NCBI RefSeq assembly: GCF_014635825.1
Contig: NZ_BMDO01000005.1
Span: 186,001-250,000 of the forward strand
Source of the DNA: Mucilaginibacter galii
GTDB taxonomy: Bacteria > Bacteroidota > Bacteroidia > Sphingobacteriales > Sphingobacteriaceae
DNA: 64,000 bases
Direction: 5' to 3'
A program made the position numbers and the translations under genes. A model generated the notes under the pieces. The model did not search any database and was not told the origin of the DNA. It saw only the letters and a program-made list of their open reading frames with translations. Each line of letters starts with the position of its first letter. Within the stretch, counting starts at the first letter, position 1. Below, one piece after another: positions 1-7,924 of the stretch.

Positions 1-298
1 GCACCAGTTCGCCCGTGAGCGATACGTGGCCAATGTCGTACCCGCCGGTGGTGGTTTCTACCGCTACCAGTTCCCCATTTTCGAGGTATATATTGTCAAC
101 GTTAAGGTAAAAATCCTTACGCGATCCTTTAAATTTTATTTCGACAACCTGGAAAGGCTTATAATTCGACGGCATATCCATATGCGACAGCCAATCGTAT
201 ACATCCAGCTTGCTGCAGCCATTGGTCATACATGCACCATTACTATTGCAGCCTGCGGGTGTACATCCGCCCCCGGTTGAGCAACTTCCACATCCCAT
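1..298 (-). CDS. ricT: RicT-like PSP1-domain protein (partial, 3' end outside window)
   Basis: Only the first 99 codons are in the window, and the gene runs off the left edge. The start ATG at 298 gives MGCGSCSTGGG, with six cysteines in the first 28 residues (C3, C6, C12, C17, C23, C28), followed by the beginning of a PSP1-like domain. In Bacteroidota this N-terminus marks the iron-sulfur-containing RicT/YaaT homologue, which commonly sits next to holB and upstream of gliding gene gldH. The gene lies 8 nt after holB on the same strand, so it is probably co-transcribed. In Bacillus RicT belongs to the RicAFT complex affecting RNA processing; the role here is inferred only by family. The cysteines would suit Fe-S binding. 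Confidence 0.8.
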   Translation of the reverse strand, partial: MGCGSCSTGGGCTPAGCNSNGACMTNGCSKLDVYDWLSHMDMPSNYKPFQVVEIKFKGSRKDFYLNVDNIYLENGELVAVETTTGGYDIGHVSLTGELV

Positions 299-306
299 AA
301 TTCAGT

Positions 307-1446
307 TTATATATATTGATTCCCTTTCGGGATTATTTTAAAGTGTAATATTTTAATAATCTGCAAAGATACATCTAAAAACAAAATTTTAGGGTTTGCA
401 TTTCGTTCCACCGCGTAATGCGCTTTTTCAAGCACTTCGCTTATAGCTTCGGCCATATCCAGCGTCATTACGGCGGCCATTTTTTGTGCCGTTTCTTTTT
501 CGGCAGCGGGCAGGTGCACCAAATTGGCGGCACCGCTCATCATTAAACAGCACTCGCGTATATAGCTTATGCCGTAGCGGATGAAGTTCTTTTGTCCCTC
601 GCGGCCTGCTTTGGCAATAGCCTCTACAAACTTCATCATTTCCAGCCCTTTGTTGCCGTAGCATTTGCGAAGCCAGTCTAAAAAAGCTTCGTGGTAGCTC
701 TTAGTTTCCTGGTGAAGCATGCCTAAAGCTTCGCTCAGGTTGCCGTTGCTCAGGTAAGCCGCTTCTTCGGCCGTTTGCGCAGGTACCCCTTTTTCATTGA
801 TCAGAAAGCTCCGCACCTCGTTATAAGGCAGCGCCGGTATTTTAACCAGCTGCGTACGCGATAAAATCGTATTCAGGATCTGATCCTGGTTTTGAGCCAC
901 CAGCAAGAACACGGTATTGGGCTGCGGCTCTTCAATAATTTTGAGCAGCGTATTGCCTTCCTTGTCCAGGTACTCGGGCAGCCAGAGTATTAACATTTTA
1001 TAAGCCGATTCGAACGGTTTCAAGCTTAATTTTTTTAGGATCTGATGACACTCGGCTATATTAATGTTGGCCTGTTTATTATCGGCCTGCAGGTAACCTC
1101 GCCATGTGTCCAGGCTCAAATAGGGGTTGGCCAGCAGGGCTTCGCGCCATTGTTCTATGAAGCTTAGGGCTGTGTCGTTTTTGTCTGATGCAAAGAAAGG
1201 GTAGGAAAAATGCAGATCGGGGTGAACGTATTTTTCATACTTACGGCATGAGGAACATACCCCGCAAGAATCGTAGGGTTGCTTATCCTCACACGATAAA
1301 TATTGCGCATATGCCACTGCCAACGCCAAACTACCCGACCCCTCAGGGCCTAAAAACAACTGGGCATGACTTACCCTGTTCTCCTTTACGGTGTTTAATA
1401 AACGTTGCTTTACAGCCTGTTGCCCTACTATTTCTTTAAACTGCAT
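307..1446 (-). CDS. holB: DNA polymerase III subunit delta'
   Basis: This is a 379-residue clamp-loader subunit of the replicative polymerase, acting in the cytoplasm to help load the beta clamp. A degenerate P-loop (GPEGSGS, about residues 33-39) is followed by a zinc-binding cysteine set at C52, C61, C64 and C67, and by an SRT motif in ILSRTQ that corresponds to the SRC arginine finger of clamp loaders. Length fits the family. It starts at ATG 1446, only 4 nt downstream of a box TATCTTGC, so the mRNA may be leaderless. It is the first gene of a likely holB-ricT operon and is divergent from ruvX. Confidence 0.93.
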   Translation of the reverse strand: MQFKEIVGQQAVKQRLLNTVKENRVSHAQLFLGPEGSGSLALAVAYAQYLSCEDKQPYDSCGVCSSCRKYEKYVHPDLHFSYPFFASDKNDTALSFIEQWREALLANPYLSLDTWRGYLQADNKQANINIAECHQILKKLSLKPFESAYKMLILWLPEYLDKEGNTLLKIIEEPQPNTVFLLVAQNQDQILNTILSRTQLVKIPALPYNEVRSFLINEKGVPAQTAEEAAYLSNGNLSEALGMLHQETKSYHEAFLDWLRKCYGNKGLEMMKFVEAIAKAGREGQKNFIRYGISYIRECCLMMSGAANLVHLPAAEKETAQKMAAVMTLDMAEAISEVLEKAHYAVERNANPKILFLDVSLQIIKILHFKIIPKGNQYI

Positions 1447-1450
1447 TGGT

Positions 1451-1458
1451 GCAAGATA
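1451..1458 (-). promoter_or_regulatory. Candidate -7 box of holB (TATCTTGC)
   Basis: On the minus strand TATCTTGC ends 4 nt before the holB ATG. It differs from the Bacteroidota consensus TAnnTTTG in the last two bases. A similar TAnnTTGC stands before the HAD gene at 36122. Confidence 0.45.
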
Positions 1459-1462
1459 GGAA

Positions 1463-1585
1463 ATTTTTAGTTGTGGGGTGCGGGGTTTTTAGTTGCGGGG
1501 TCTTCCTATTGATTATATGATAAATGAGTAACTTTGTGGTTGAATTTTGCCCCTCGCAACCGGCAACCCCAAACCCCGCACCTCA
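1463..1585. repeat. Inverted G/C-rich word repeat in the holB/ruvX divergent promoter
   Basis: Between 1463 and 1500 the motif TTTTTAGTTG followed by a G run occurs twice (TTGTGGGGTGCGGGG, then TTGCGGGG). Between 1547 and 1585 the complementary words occur (CCCCTCGCAACC, CAACCCCAAACCCCGCACC). Read towards each gene, both sides therefore carry CCCCGCA/CAAC words. The ruvX-side copy lies between its promoter and its ATG, so it would be in the 5' UTR. Confidence 0.7.
1509..1536 (+). promoter_or_regulatory. Promoter of ruvX
   Basis: The -7 box TAACTTTG is at 1529-1536 and a TTG at 1509-1511 fits the -33 element with a 17-nt spacer. Transcription would start near 1543, giving a roughly 43-nt leader to the ATG at 1586. 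Confidence 0.6.
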
Positions 1586-2005
1586 ATGAGAATAATGGCT
1601 TTTGATTATGGTACCAAGCGCATAGGCATTGCCGTGACCGATCCTATGCAGATGATAGCCACCGGGCTGGAAACCATACACCCGAACCAGATCATCGATT
1701 ATTTGAAAAAATACCTGCAAACCGAGCAAGTGGAAACCTTCGTAGTAGGTGAGCCTAAGCAAATGGACAATACACCCTCGCAATCGGCCATGCATGTGCG
1801 GGGGTTCGTGAATTTGCTGAAGAAAACTTTCCCGGAGATACCCGTACAAATGCTGGATGAACGCTTTACCTCCAAAATGGCATCGGCGGCTATACTGGCC
1901 GGGGGGGTGAAAAAAATGGGAAGGCGCGACAAGGGTTTAGTAGATACCGTGTCGGCGGTAATTTTGCTGCAATCGTGGATGGAGGGTAGGGCATTTAAAT
2001 TTTAA
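1586..2005 (+). CDS. ruvX: Putative Holliday junction resolvase / pre-16S rRNA nuclease
   Basis: This 139-residue RuvX/YqgF protein has an RNase H fold. In E. coli the family matures the 5' end of 16S rRNA; Holliday junction resolution has also been proposed. Acidic residues occur in the expected order: D7 in AFDYGTKRIGIAV, E in VGEPKQMDN, D-E in LDERFTS, and D in VDTVSAVILLQ. I chose ATG 1586 (MRIMAFDYG) because the family starts there. An upstream in-frame TTG at 1547 would add 13 residues encoded by the C-rich repeat. A membrane protein gene follows after 10 nt. Confidence 0.9.
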   Translation: MRIMAFDYGTKRIGIAVTDPMQMIATGLETIHPNQIIDYLKKYLQTEQVETFVVGEPKQMDNTPSQSAMHVRGFVNLLKKTFPEIPVQMLDERFTSKMASAAILAGGVKKMGRRDKGLVDTVSAVILLQSWMEGRAFKF

Positions 2006-2015
2006 CTCCGTGGCA

Positions 2016-2801
2016 ATGTCATCATGGATAGGCGAGGTAGCTGCAGCAGTTATGATGGGTTCTTTACCTTTTCTTTTCCCTTATAAGCCTAAAGCATATG
2101 TTTCAACCTGGCAAAAAAGGCAATTGGTTGCAAAATACAGGAAGTGGGACTGGTTATGCTTGCCTTTGCTGTTCACCGTTGTGCCGCTGATGACCTGGGT
2201 ATTCGGCCAAATTTTTATGGCGCAATATCAATGGGAAATTGACGATAACCCACGAATATTATATCAAATACTCCCCGGATATGATGCTTGGTATGTGCCC
2301 GGAGTTATCGTAGCATTTGCATTAATAGGCCCGGTTATGACGGTAATTTATAGGCTGATATTAAAAGATAAGTATGCCGATTATGAACTATACAGCAACC
2401 TTACTCATGGCATTGATGCCAGGAAGATTTGGGGGGCTATGGCATTATTATTTAGCGTAGCAGCCCTGGTAACCATCTATTTCCTGAACAACTATTATAT
2501 CAAGATCTGGAACTTTAAGATAGAGGTGAACGACTTGTTGAATACTAAGGCGAAAGGTTACAGTTTTAATCAGATCCAAAAAATAACTTACGTAGAATAC
2601 TCCTCTGCGGGCGGCGAGGGAAGTAAGCTTGAAGAAGACCCACATTACCTGGTGCAATTTAAAGATCAATATGTTTGGAACACCCTCCCCGGGTGGACTA
2701 ATGCAGGAAGAAAGCCGGAGTTCATTAAGTTTTTAAGCCTGCGGTCGGGTGTCAAAATAGATACCATGGGGGTAGAGGGTATAACTCCGCCCGTTAAATA
2801 A
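2016..2801 (+). CDS. Uncharacterised membrane protein, three predicted helices
   Basis: I do not recognise this 261-residue protein. It shows three clear hydrophobic segments at roughly 48-68, 92-115 and 137-157, then a soluble C-terminal part of about 100 residues with alternating polar and hydrophobic stretches (ITYVEYSSAGG, HYLVQFKDQY) that could be a small beta-rich domain. ATG 2016 is preferred over GTG 2010. It begins 10 nt after ruvX and is probably in the same transcript, but nothing suggests a shared function. Confidence 0.75.
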   Translation: MSSWIGEVAAAVMMGSLPFLFPYKPKAYVSTWQKRQLVAKYRKWDWLCLPLLFTVVPLMTWVFGQIFMAQYQWEIDDNPRILYQILPGYDAWYVPGVIVAFALIGPVMTVIYRLILKDKYADYELYSNLTHGIDARKIWGAMALLFSVAALVTIYFLNNYYIKIWNFKIEVNDLLNTKAKGYSFNQIQKITYVEYSSAGGEGSKLEEDPHYLVQFKDQYVWNTLPGWTNAGRKPEFIKFLSLRSGVKIDTMGVEGITPPVK

Positions 2802-2925
2802 ACATTTTTATCATTTGTTTATAAAGTACTCTATGAGCTTTTCAACAAATCAACATTGAGCCTAGCAACAAAGCTTCGCCTGGTTTAAGTACCGACTTTT
2901 CTAATGTACATTAATAATTAAGAAC

Positions 2926-3816
2926 ATGACAAAAGTTTGGTTTATTACCGGTTCGGCCCGTGGGCTGGGCCATAGCATTACACAAGCTGCTTTGGCAGCA
3001 GGCTATCAGGTAGCGGCCACTGCACGCAATCCCGAACAGCTACAAGAATTTACCGAAAAGTTTCCCGATCAAATATTGCCCCTGCCGCTGGATGTAACCA
3101 GTAAGGAGCAGATACAGCAGGCCGTAGCGCAAACCATTGCCCGTTTTGGTCGCATTGACGTATTGGTGAACAATGCCGGCTTTGGTATTACCGGTGCTGC
3201 CGAAGCTTTTACCGACGAGCAGGTGCGCAGCCAGCTGGAAACCAATTTATATGGCCCCATTGAGATTACCCGTGCGGTATTGCCCCACATGCGTCAGCAG
3301 CGGTCGGGCCGCATAGTACAGATCAGCTCTATTGGCGGGCGCATTGGTACACCGGGGTTAAGTATTTACCAGGCGGCTAAATTTGGTTTAGGCGGCTTCG
3401 CCGAATCGCTTTCGCGCGAGGTGTTGCCCTTGGGTATTCATGTAACTTGCGTAGAGCCGGGCGGTTTTCGCACCGATTGGGCAAGCGCATCAATGAGCTA
3501 TGCACCGGTGGTAGAGGGCTACGAGGGCACGGTTGGCTTTGTGACCAAGTTTTTAAAGGGAGGCAATTTTGTACCCATGGGCGACCCAGATAAAGCGGCT
3601 AAAGCAATTGTGAACCTGTCTGAACATGCTGAACCGCCCGTACACCTGGTATTAGGCAGCGAAGCCAGCGCCATGCTGCAGCAAGCCAGCGAAATGCGCA
3701 AGGCAGAGTTTGAAAAATGGCTGCCTGTAAGCCAGTCTACCGATGCCGATGATGCCATTGACTTTCTGCAAACCGAAGCAGGTAAGGCTTATGCTAAGCT
3801 GAAAGGGGTAGAGTAA
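2926..3816 (+). CDS. SDR-family oxidoreductase
   Basis: This 296-residue classical short-chain dehydrogenase has the cofactor motif TGSARGLG at 8-15, NNAG at 82-85, catalytic Ser near 134-135 (QISSIGG) and YxxxK with Y148 and K152. R33-R35 after the second strand would favour NADP(H). The substrate cannot be read from sequence. The C-terminal extension (about 240-296) is longer than in the minimal 250-residue SDR and resembles retinol-dehydrogenase-like SDRs. An AraC-type regulator gene follows on the same strand, a common pairing for inducible SDRs. The stop codon abuts a GC-rich repeat. Confidence 0.85.
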   Translation: MTKVWFITGSARGLGHSITQAALAAGYQVAATARNPEQLQEFTEKFPDQILPLPLDVTSKEQIQQAVAQTIARFGRIDVLVNNAGFGITGAAEAFTDEQVRSQLETNLYGPIEITRAVLPHMRQQRSGRIVQISSIGGRIGTPGLSIYQAAKFGLGGFAESLSREVLPLGIHVTCVEPGGFRTDWASASMSYAPVVEGYEGTVGFVTKFLKGGNFVPMGDPDKAAKAIVNLSEHAEPPVHLVLGSEASAMLQQASEMRKAEFEKWLPVSQSTDADDAIDFLQTEAGKAYAKLKGVE

Positions 3817-3998
3817 GCCCCTCCCAAACCCTCCCCGGGAGGGAGGGCTTTAGGATCTTGCAATTCTGCGCCTGTCGAAGATTTAGCGAAGCGGCGAATA
3901 CTTCGACCGGCTCAGCATAACACGCTAATTTAAAATAGCACTTAAAAACAACTGCTTCTTAAAAGCCCTCCCTCCCGGGGAGGGTTGGGAGGGGCTTT
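3815..3998. repeat. Large inverted repeat (family A arms) enclosing a family B palindrome
   Basis: The left arm at 3815-3852 (AAGCCCCTCCCAAACCCTCC and onward to GGGAGGGCTTT) is repeated in inverted orientation at 3961-3998. Between the arms, about 3869-3921, lies an imperfect palindrome of the CTGTCGAAG...CTTCGACCGGCTCAG type, related to 31144-31200. A third, direct copy of the arm is at 8239-8273. Folded RNA would form a long stem able to act as a terminator between the SDR and AraC genes. The right arm also supplies the TTG used as -33 element of the AraC gene. Confidence 0.85.
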
Positions 3999-4012
3999 TT
4001 TTATTACATTTG
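3985..4012 (+). promoter_or_regulatory. Promoter of the AraC-type gene
   Basis: The -7 box TACATTTG is at 4005-4012, and TTG at 3985-3987 gives a 17-nt spacer. The box ends 6 nt before ATG 4019, so the transcript would start at or next to the start codon. Confidence 0.6.
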
Positions 4013-4018
4013 ATCATC

Positions 4019-4825
4019 ATGAGCGCATTACAGGCCCAGCCGTTACCTAAAATATTGTATTCGTGTTACCACAGCCATAGCCGCGAGGGCGAGCAGTTTG
4101 TCCCCGAGCATATCCTGAGTTTCCAGCTGGCCGGCTCCATGACTATAAATGATGGTGAGCATGAGCAGCACTTTGCCAATGGCGATATCAGGCTGCATCA
4201 GCGTAACCATTTGCTCAAATTTTACAAACAGCTGCCGCCCGATGGGGGTGAATATAAATCGCTATCAATCTATTTAGATCAGGCTACGTTGCACAAGTTC
4301 AGTAATGAGTATGGCTACACCGTTACCAAAACACATATAAACAAGGCGGTAATACCTATCAGGCCTACGCAGCAGTACAAAAGCTACCTGCAATCCTTAT
4401 ATCCTTACGAGCAAATTATGCAGCAGGGTAATGAAGATTTGCTGGCCCTGAAAGTGAAGGAAGCTTTACTGATCTTGCTTAAAACCAACCCCGAGGTTAA
4501 AGACATCCTGTTTGACTTTACCGAACCCGGTAAAATAGACCTCGAAGCATTTATGGTTAAAAACTACAAGTTCAATGTAAGCATGGAGCGCTTTGCTTAT
4601 TTAACCGGCCGCAGCTTGGCCACCTTTAAGCGCGATTTTGAAAAGCTGTTTCATACCACGCCCGGCCGCTGGCTGCAACAGCAACGCCTGAAAGAAGCCC
4701 ATCACCTCATTAAAGAAAAAGGCCGCCGGCCATCAGACGTGTATCTCGAAGTAGGGTTCGAAGACCTGTCGCACTTTTCATTCGCGTTTAAGAAAGCGTA
4801 CGGCGTGGGTCCGTCTATGCTTTAA
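4019..4825 (+). CDS. AraC-family transcriptional regulator
   Basis: This is a 268-residue cytoplasmic DNA-binding protein. The N-terminal part (about 1-150) looks like a cupin-type sensing domain (SFQLAGSMTINDG). The C-terminal 90 residues carry the double helix-turn-helix of AraC/XylS proteins, including LAYLTGRS-like and VGFEDLSHFSFAFKKAYGV motifs. In this family the second HTH block (GF..xSHFsraFKk..G.sP) is diagnostic; here the terminal P is followed by SML. ATG 4019 is chosen over TTG 4010 because 4010 lies inside the -7 box. It probably controls the adjacent SDR gene; this is inferred from position only. Confidence 0.88.
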   Translation: MSALQAQPLPKILYSCYHSHSREGEQFVPEHILSFQLAGSMTINDGEHEQHFANGDIRLHQRNHLLKFYKQLPPDGGEYKSLSIYLDQATLHKFSNEYGYTVTKTHINKAVIPIRPTQQYKSYLQSLYPYEQIMQQGNEDLLALKVKEALLILLKTNPEVKDILFDFTEPGKIDLEAFMVKNYKFNVSMERFAYLTGRSLATFKRDFEKLFHTTPGRWLQQQRLKEAHHLIKEKGRRPSDVYLEVGFEDLSHFSFAFKKAYGVGPSML

Positions 4826-4867
4826 CGGGTTGCAAAAGGCCTCTTTTTTCTCAAAAATTAAAATTCC

Positions 4868-4875
4868 TAACTTTG
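4868..4875 (+). promoter_or_regulatory. -7 box of the O-methyltransferase gene (TAACTTTG)
   Basis: TAACTTTG matches TAnnTTTG and ends 4 nt before ATG 4880, so a leaderless or near-leaderless mRNA is predicted. No clear TTTG -33 element was seen. Confidence 0.6.
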
Positions 4876-4879
4876 CGGC

Positions 4880-5518
4880 ATGGAAATCCTCGATCCGCAA
4901 CTACAAGCTTACCTCGACATGCACTGCGACGCCGAGCCCGAGGCGCTGCGGAAAATAAACCGCGAAACGCATTTAAAACAGTTAAAGCCCAACATGCTGA
5001 GCGGCCACTATCAGGGCCGTATGTTAAGTATGCTGAGTAAACTGCTGCAGCCTAAGCTTATTTTAGAGGTGGGCAGCTTTACCGGTTATGCCACCATTTG
5101 TCTGGCAGAGGGATTGGCAGAGGGTGGTAAAGTACTCACTATTGAGGCCCGGGCCGAGCTGGAAGACACCTTACGTAACAATTTTGCGCTGGCCGGCGTA
5201 CAAGACCGAATAGAGCTACATATAGGTGATGCTAAGGATGTTATATTTGGATTAACCGAAAATATTTACGACCTTAGTTTTATTGACGCTGATAAGAAGA
5301 GCAATCTCGCTTATTTTGAGCTCATTATAGAAAAAACAAGACCGGGAGGTTTAATAATAATTGATAATGTTTTGTGGAAAGGGAAGGTGTATGGCGAAGC
5401 CAACGATGCCGATACCCAACTTTTTAGAAAACTAAATGACGCCATTGCTGTTAACACACAGGTTGAGAAAATAATTCTCCCTGTACGAGACGGCGTGCTC
5501 GTTATCAGAAAAAAGTAA
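4880..5518 (+). CDS. Class I SAM-dependent O-methyltransferase
   Basis: This 212-residue protein belongs to the caffeoyl-CoA/catechol O-methyltransferase-like family. SAM-binding motif I is LILEVGSFTGYATICLA, an acidic residue follows in VLTIEAR, and the metal-binding FIDADK and IIDN segments are present, so a divalent-cation-dependent methyl transfer to a hydroxyl is likely. The natural substrate is unknown. No signal peptide is present, so the enzyme is cytoplasmic. A glucosaminidase gene starts 3 nt after the stop, which suggests one transcript without an obvious functional link. Confidence 0.88.
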   Translation: MEILDPQLQAYLDMHCDAEPEALRKINRETHLKQLKPNMLSGHYQGRMLSMLSKLLQPKLILEVGSFTGYATICLAEGLAEGGKVLTIEARAELEDTLRNNFALAGVQDRIELHIGDAKDVIFGLTENIYDLSFIDADKKSNLAYFELIIEKTRPGGLIIIDNVLWKGKVYGEANDADTQLFRKLNDAIAVNTQVEKIILPVRDGVLVIRKK

Positions 5519-5521
5519 ATT

Positions 5522-6049
5522 ATGAAGAAAATCTTACTGTTTGCCTGTTTGCTTTCTGCAACATTCGCTGCATCAGCACAAAAAAACACTTCTAAATCTT
5601 ATATCGATAAGTTCAAAGATAATGCCATTCGCATTATGCACGAGAGCGGAGTGCCCGCCAGCATTATTTTAGCTATAGCCATGCACGAAAGTGCCAGCGG
5701 AAACAGCAAATTAGCCCGTGTACAAAACAATCATTTTGGTGTAAAAGGCAAAAGCCCTGTATCATATACAGGACGCAAGGCTACAGGCTCTTCCTATAAA
5801 CAATACGACTCGCCAATGGATTCGTTCCAGGATTTTGCCCGTATCATGACCGAGCGTAAGCAATTCAGTCACCTGTCGCGCTCGTTATCGCATTACGATT
5901 ATAAGAGCTGGGTTAAAGGTATACAGCGCAGCGGTTATGCCAGCAGCCATACCTGGGGCAGCCAGGTGTTAGGCCTTATCCGCAAATACGAGCTTAACGC
6001 TTACGATGAGCAGCCCGATAGCGTAAAGGTTGAGGCTAAGCATCAATAA
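5522..6049 (+). CDS. Secreted glucosaminidase-domain protein (murein hydrolase), short form
   Basis: This 175-residue protein has a signal peptide (about residues 1-19, ending AASAQ) and a single glucosaminidase (LYZ2/GH73-like) domain. The core AMHESASGNSKLARVQNNHFGVKG contains the putative catalytic Glu (HES) and the conserved NNHFG motif. Such enzymes cleave the beta-1,4 bond after N-acetylglucosamine in peptidoglycan in the periplasm. It is closely related to the next gene (5-residue NNHFG and the SYxDHS/DSFQDF region align) but lacks LysM repeats. The two look like tandem paralogues. Confidence 0.85.
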   Translation: MKKILLFACLLSATFAASAQKNTSKSYIDKFKDNAIRIMHESGVPASIILAIAMHESASGNSKLARVQNNHFGVKGKSPVSYTGRKATGSSYKQYDSPMDSFQDFARIMTERKQFSHLSRSLSHYDYKSWVKGIQRSGYASSHTWGSQVLGLIRKYELNAYDEQPDSVKVEAKHQ

Positions 6050-6071
6050 ATATAAAGTTAAATCATCATAC

Positions 6072-6156
6072 CGTCATTGCGAGGTACGAAGTAATCCCTG
6101 AGTAGGCATAATTAGCCATACATAGCCCAGAGATTGCTTCGTACCTCGCAATGACG
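6072..6156. repeat. REP-like imperfect palindrome (family C), copy 1
   Basis: CGTCATTGCGAGGTACGAAG at the left end and its complement CTTCGTACCTCGCAATGACG at the right end enclose about 45 nt. The element is 85 bp, intergenic, and has relatives at 32108-32190 and 37352-37442. It could fold as a long hairpin downstream of the short glucosaminidase gene. Confidence 0.85.
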
Positions 6157-6174
6157 TTTTTAGTTAAATACTAA

Positions 6175-7077
6175 ATGCAAAAAGCCTGCATCAAAAATAT
6201 AGCTTACCTGTTGCTGCTCACCGCGCTTCTTTCGGCTTGTTCAACCCGTAAAAAGGCAGTGGTTATTACCGCGCCAAGTGGTACGGCACCTGTTAGCCGC
6301 ACCCCTGCCACTCCACAGCGCAACCCCGAGGCGCACCGCAATAATGAGCGTGTTCAAAAAGAAAACGAGCAGACCATCAAAACCTTCACTCCGTACACTG
6401 TAGCTTCATATATTGAAAGATTTAAAGCCATAGCCATTAAAGAAATGAACCTTTACGGCATCCCGGCAAGTATTACGCTGGCGCAGGGACTGTTTGAATC
6501 GGGGTTTGGCAACGGCGAACTTGCGCGGGTAGCCAATAACCATTTTGGTATTAAATGCACCAGCGACTGGACCGGCCGCAGCTATTTTAAAGATGACGAC
6601 CGCCCCGACGACTGCTTCAGGGTCTACAACAATCCCGAAGATTCGTACCGCGACCACTCCGAATTTTTAAAGCGCAAGCGATATGCCAAGCTTTTTGAGC
6701 TGGATAAGAACGATTACGAGGGCTGGGCTTATGGGTTAAAAGCAGCAGGCTATGCCACCAATCCCAAATACCCGCAATTGTTGATCAATACCATTGTAAA
6801 ATACCAGTTAGACCAGTTTGACCGGCCCGAGGGCGAACTGCAAAAAATTAAACGCGAAGACCGGGTGCTGGCGCAAATCAATCAAAACATTGGTAAAGCC
6901 GCTAAAGATTCTATCATCAACAATACGCCTCTTCAAAAATTATACACCGTGGCCACGGGCGATACACTATATAACATCTCCAAACGTTTTGGCCTTACAG
7001 TAGACGAATTGAAGGCCCTGAACAGCATGGTTGATAACAATATCCGGATAGGCCAATCGCTCGTGGTGGGCAAATAA
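6175..7077 (+). CDS. Glucosaminidase lipoprotein with C-terminal LysM
   Basis: This 300-residue predicted lipoprotein has a lipobox LLSAC with Cys at about residue 22. A Pro/Thr/Asn-rich linker is followed by a glucosaminidase domain at about 75-230 (AQGLFESGFGNGELARVANN with putative catalytic Glu, then HFGIKC) and by one LysM repeat at about 256-298 (YTVATGDTLYNISKRFGLTV). It would hydrolyse peptidoglycan while anchored to a membrane, with LysM binding the glycan. It lies downstream of a shorter paralogue and is separated from it by a REP-like palindrome. Confidence 0.9.
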   Translation: MQKACIKNIAYLLLLTALLSACSTRKKAVVITAPSGTAPVSRTPATPQRNPEAHRNNERVQKENEQTIKTFTPYTVASYIERFKAIAIKEMNLYGIPASITLAQGLFESGFGNGELARVANNHFGIKCTSDWTGRSYFKDDDRPDDCFRVYNNPEDSYRDHSEFLKRKRYAKLFELDKNDYEGWAYGLKAAGYATNPKYPQLLINTIVKYQLDQFDRPEGELQKIKREDRVLAQINQNIGKAAKDSIINNTPLQKLYTVATGDTLYNISKRFGLTVDELKALNSMVDNNIRIGQSLVVGK

Positions 7078-7187
7078 GCACACCAAATTAAACCCTGTAT
7101 GTTAAATTTGGTTAAAAGAGCAGCCGGTTTAATAAAAAACTGTTATTTCTGCATCTTTTAATTGAAGAACACGGCTCAAAACAACAA

Positions 7188-7922
7188 ATGAAACTATGGC
7201 TCTTGCTTTTACTATGCCTTCCGGCTTTAAACGCATTATCGCAGGATAAACCTGTGGTGGGCCTGGTGTTTGATAAAACTACCAAAGAACGTATAGCCCG
7301 TGTAAACGTGCGCAACCTGCGCAACGGCCAGTCGGTTTATAATAACTTAAAGGCCGAATTTAAAATACTGGCTCAACCCGGCGACTTGCTGGTTTTTAGC
7401 AAGCAGAACTACTTTACCGACACCCTTAAGGTACAGCGCAATGCCGATATGGCCGTTTATCTTAAAGCCAGTAGCATTATACTGCCCGATGTTAACGTGC
7501 GCGATACACTGTTAAGCGCGCAAAAAAAACTGGAGGCCACCCGGCGCTACATGAGTAAATTGTACGGCGTATCGGCCAATCGCGATTTGCTGAACATTGG
7601 GCCCGGCTTTGGGGTGGGTATAAGTATTGATGCCATTTGGAACATGCTGAGTAAAAGCGGCCGCAATGCCGAGCATCTGCGCGAAATTATTGAACGCGAC
7701 CATAAGCTGGATGTGGTAGACCAGCGTTTTAGCAAAGTTTTGGTGCAGCAGCTTACCGGTTTAAAAGAGCCGCAGCTCACCAGTTTCATGACCCGCTACC
7801 GGCCCAGTTACTATATGGTTACCACCGCTACCGATTATGAATTTGCCAGCTACATTAAAGGCAACCTGAAACGCTTTTTGCGCAACCCAAACATTGTGGC
7901 CCTGCAGGAGCTTAACCCCTAG
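7188..7922 (+). CDS. Secreted protein with carboxypeptidase-regulatory-like domain
   Basis: This 244-residue protein has a signal peptide (about 1-18, ALNALSQ) and an N-terminal beta-sandwich-like region of about 80 residues (VVGLVFDKTTKERIARVNVR, then LVFSKQNYFTDTLKV) resembling the CarboxypepD_reg fold common in Bacteroidota envelope proteins. The remainder (about 100-244) has an AQKKLEATRRYMSKLYGV helix and a C-terminal charged region that I do not recognise. The function is unknown. The next gene starts after 2 nt, so the pair is translationally close. Confidence 0.7.
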   Translation: MKLWLLLLLCLPALNALSQDKPVVGLVFDKTTKERIARVNVRNLRNGQSVYNNLKAEFKILAQPGDLLVFSKQNYFTDTLKVQRNADMAVYLKASSIILPDVNVRDTLLSAQKKLEATRRYMSKLYGVSANRDLLNIGPGFGVGISIDAIWNMLSKSGRNAEHLREIIERDHKLDVVDQRFSKVLVQQLTGLKEPQLTSFMTRYRPSYYMVTTATDYEFASYIKGNLKRFLRNPNIVALQELNP

Positions 7923-7924
7923 TA

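Noticed and set aside
26..280. Plus-strand frame of 84 codons
   Set aside because: It is the antisense shadow of ricT, whose Cys-rich start and family match are on the minus strand.
3815..3998. Inverted repeat as insertion-sequence ends
   Set aside because: Only about 108 nt separate the arms, no transposase is encoded, and a solo copy exists at 8239, so it is not an IS.
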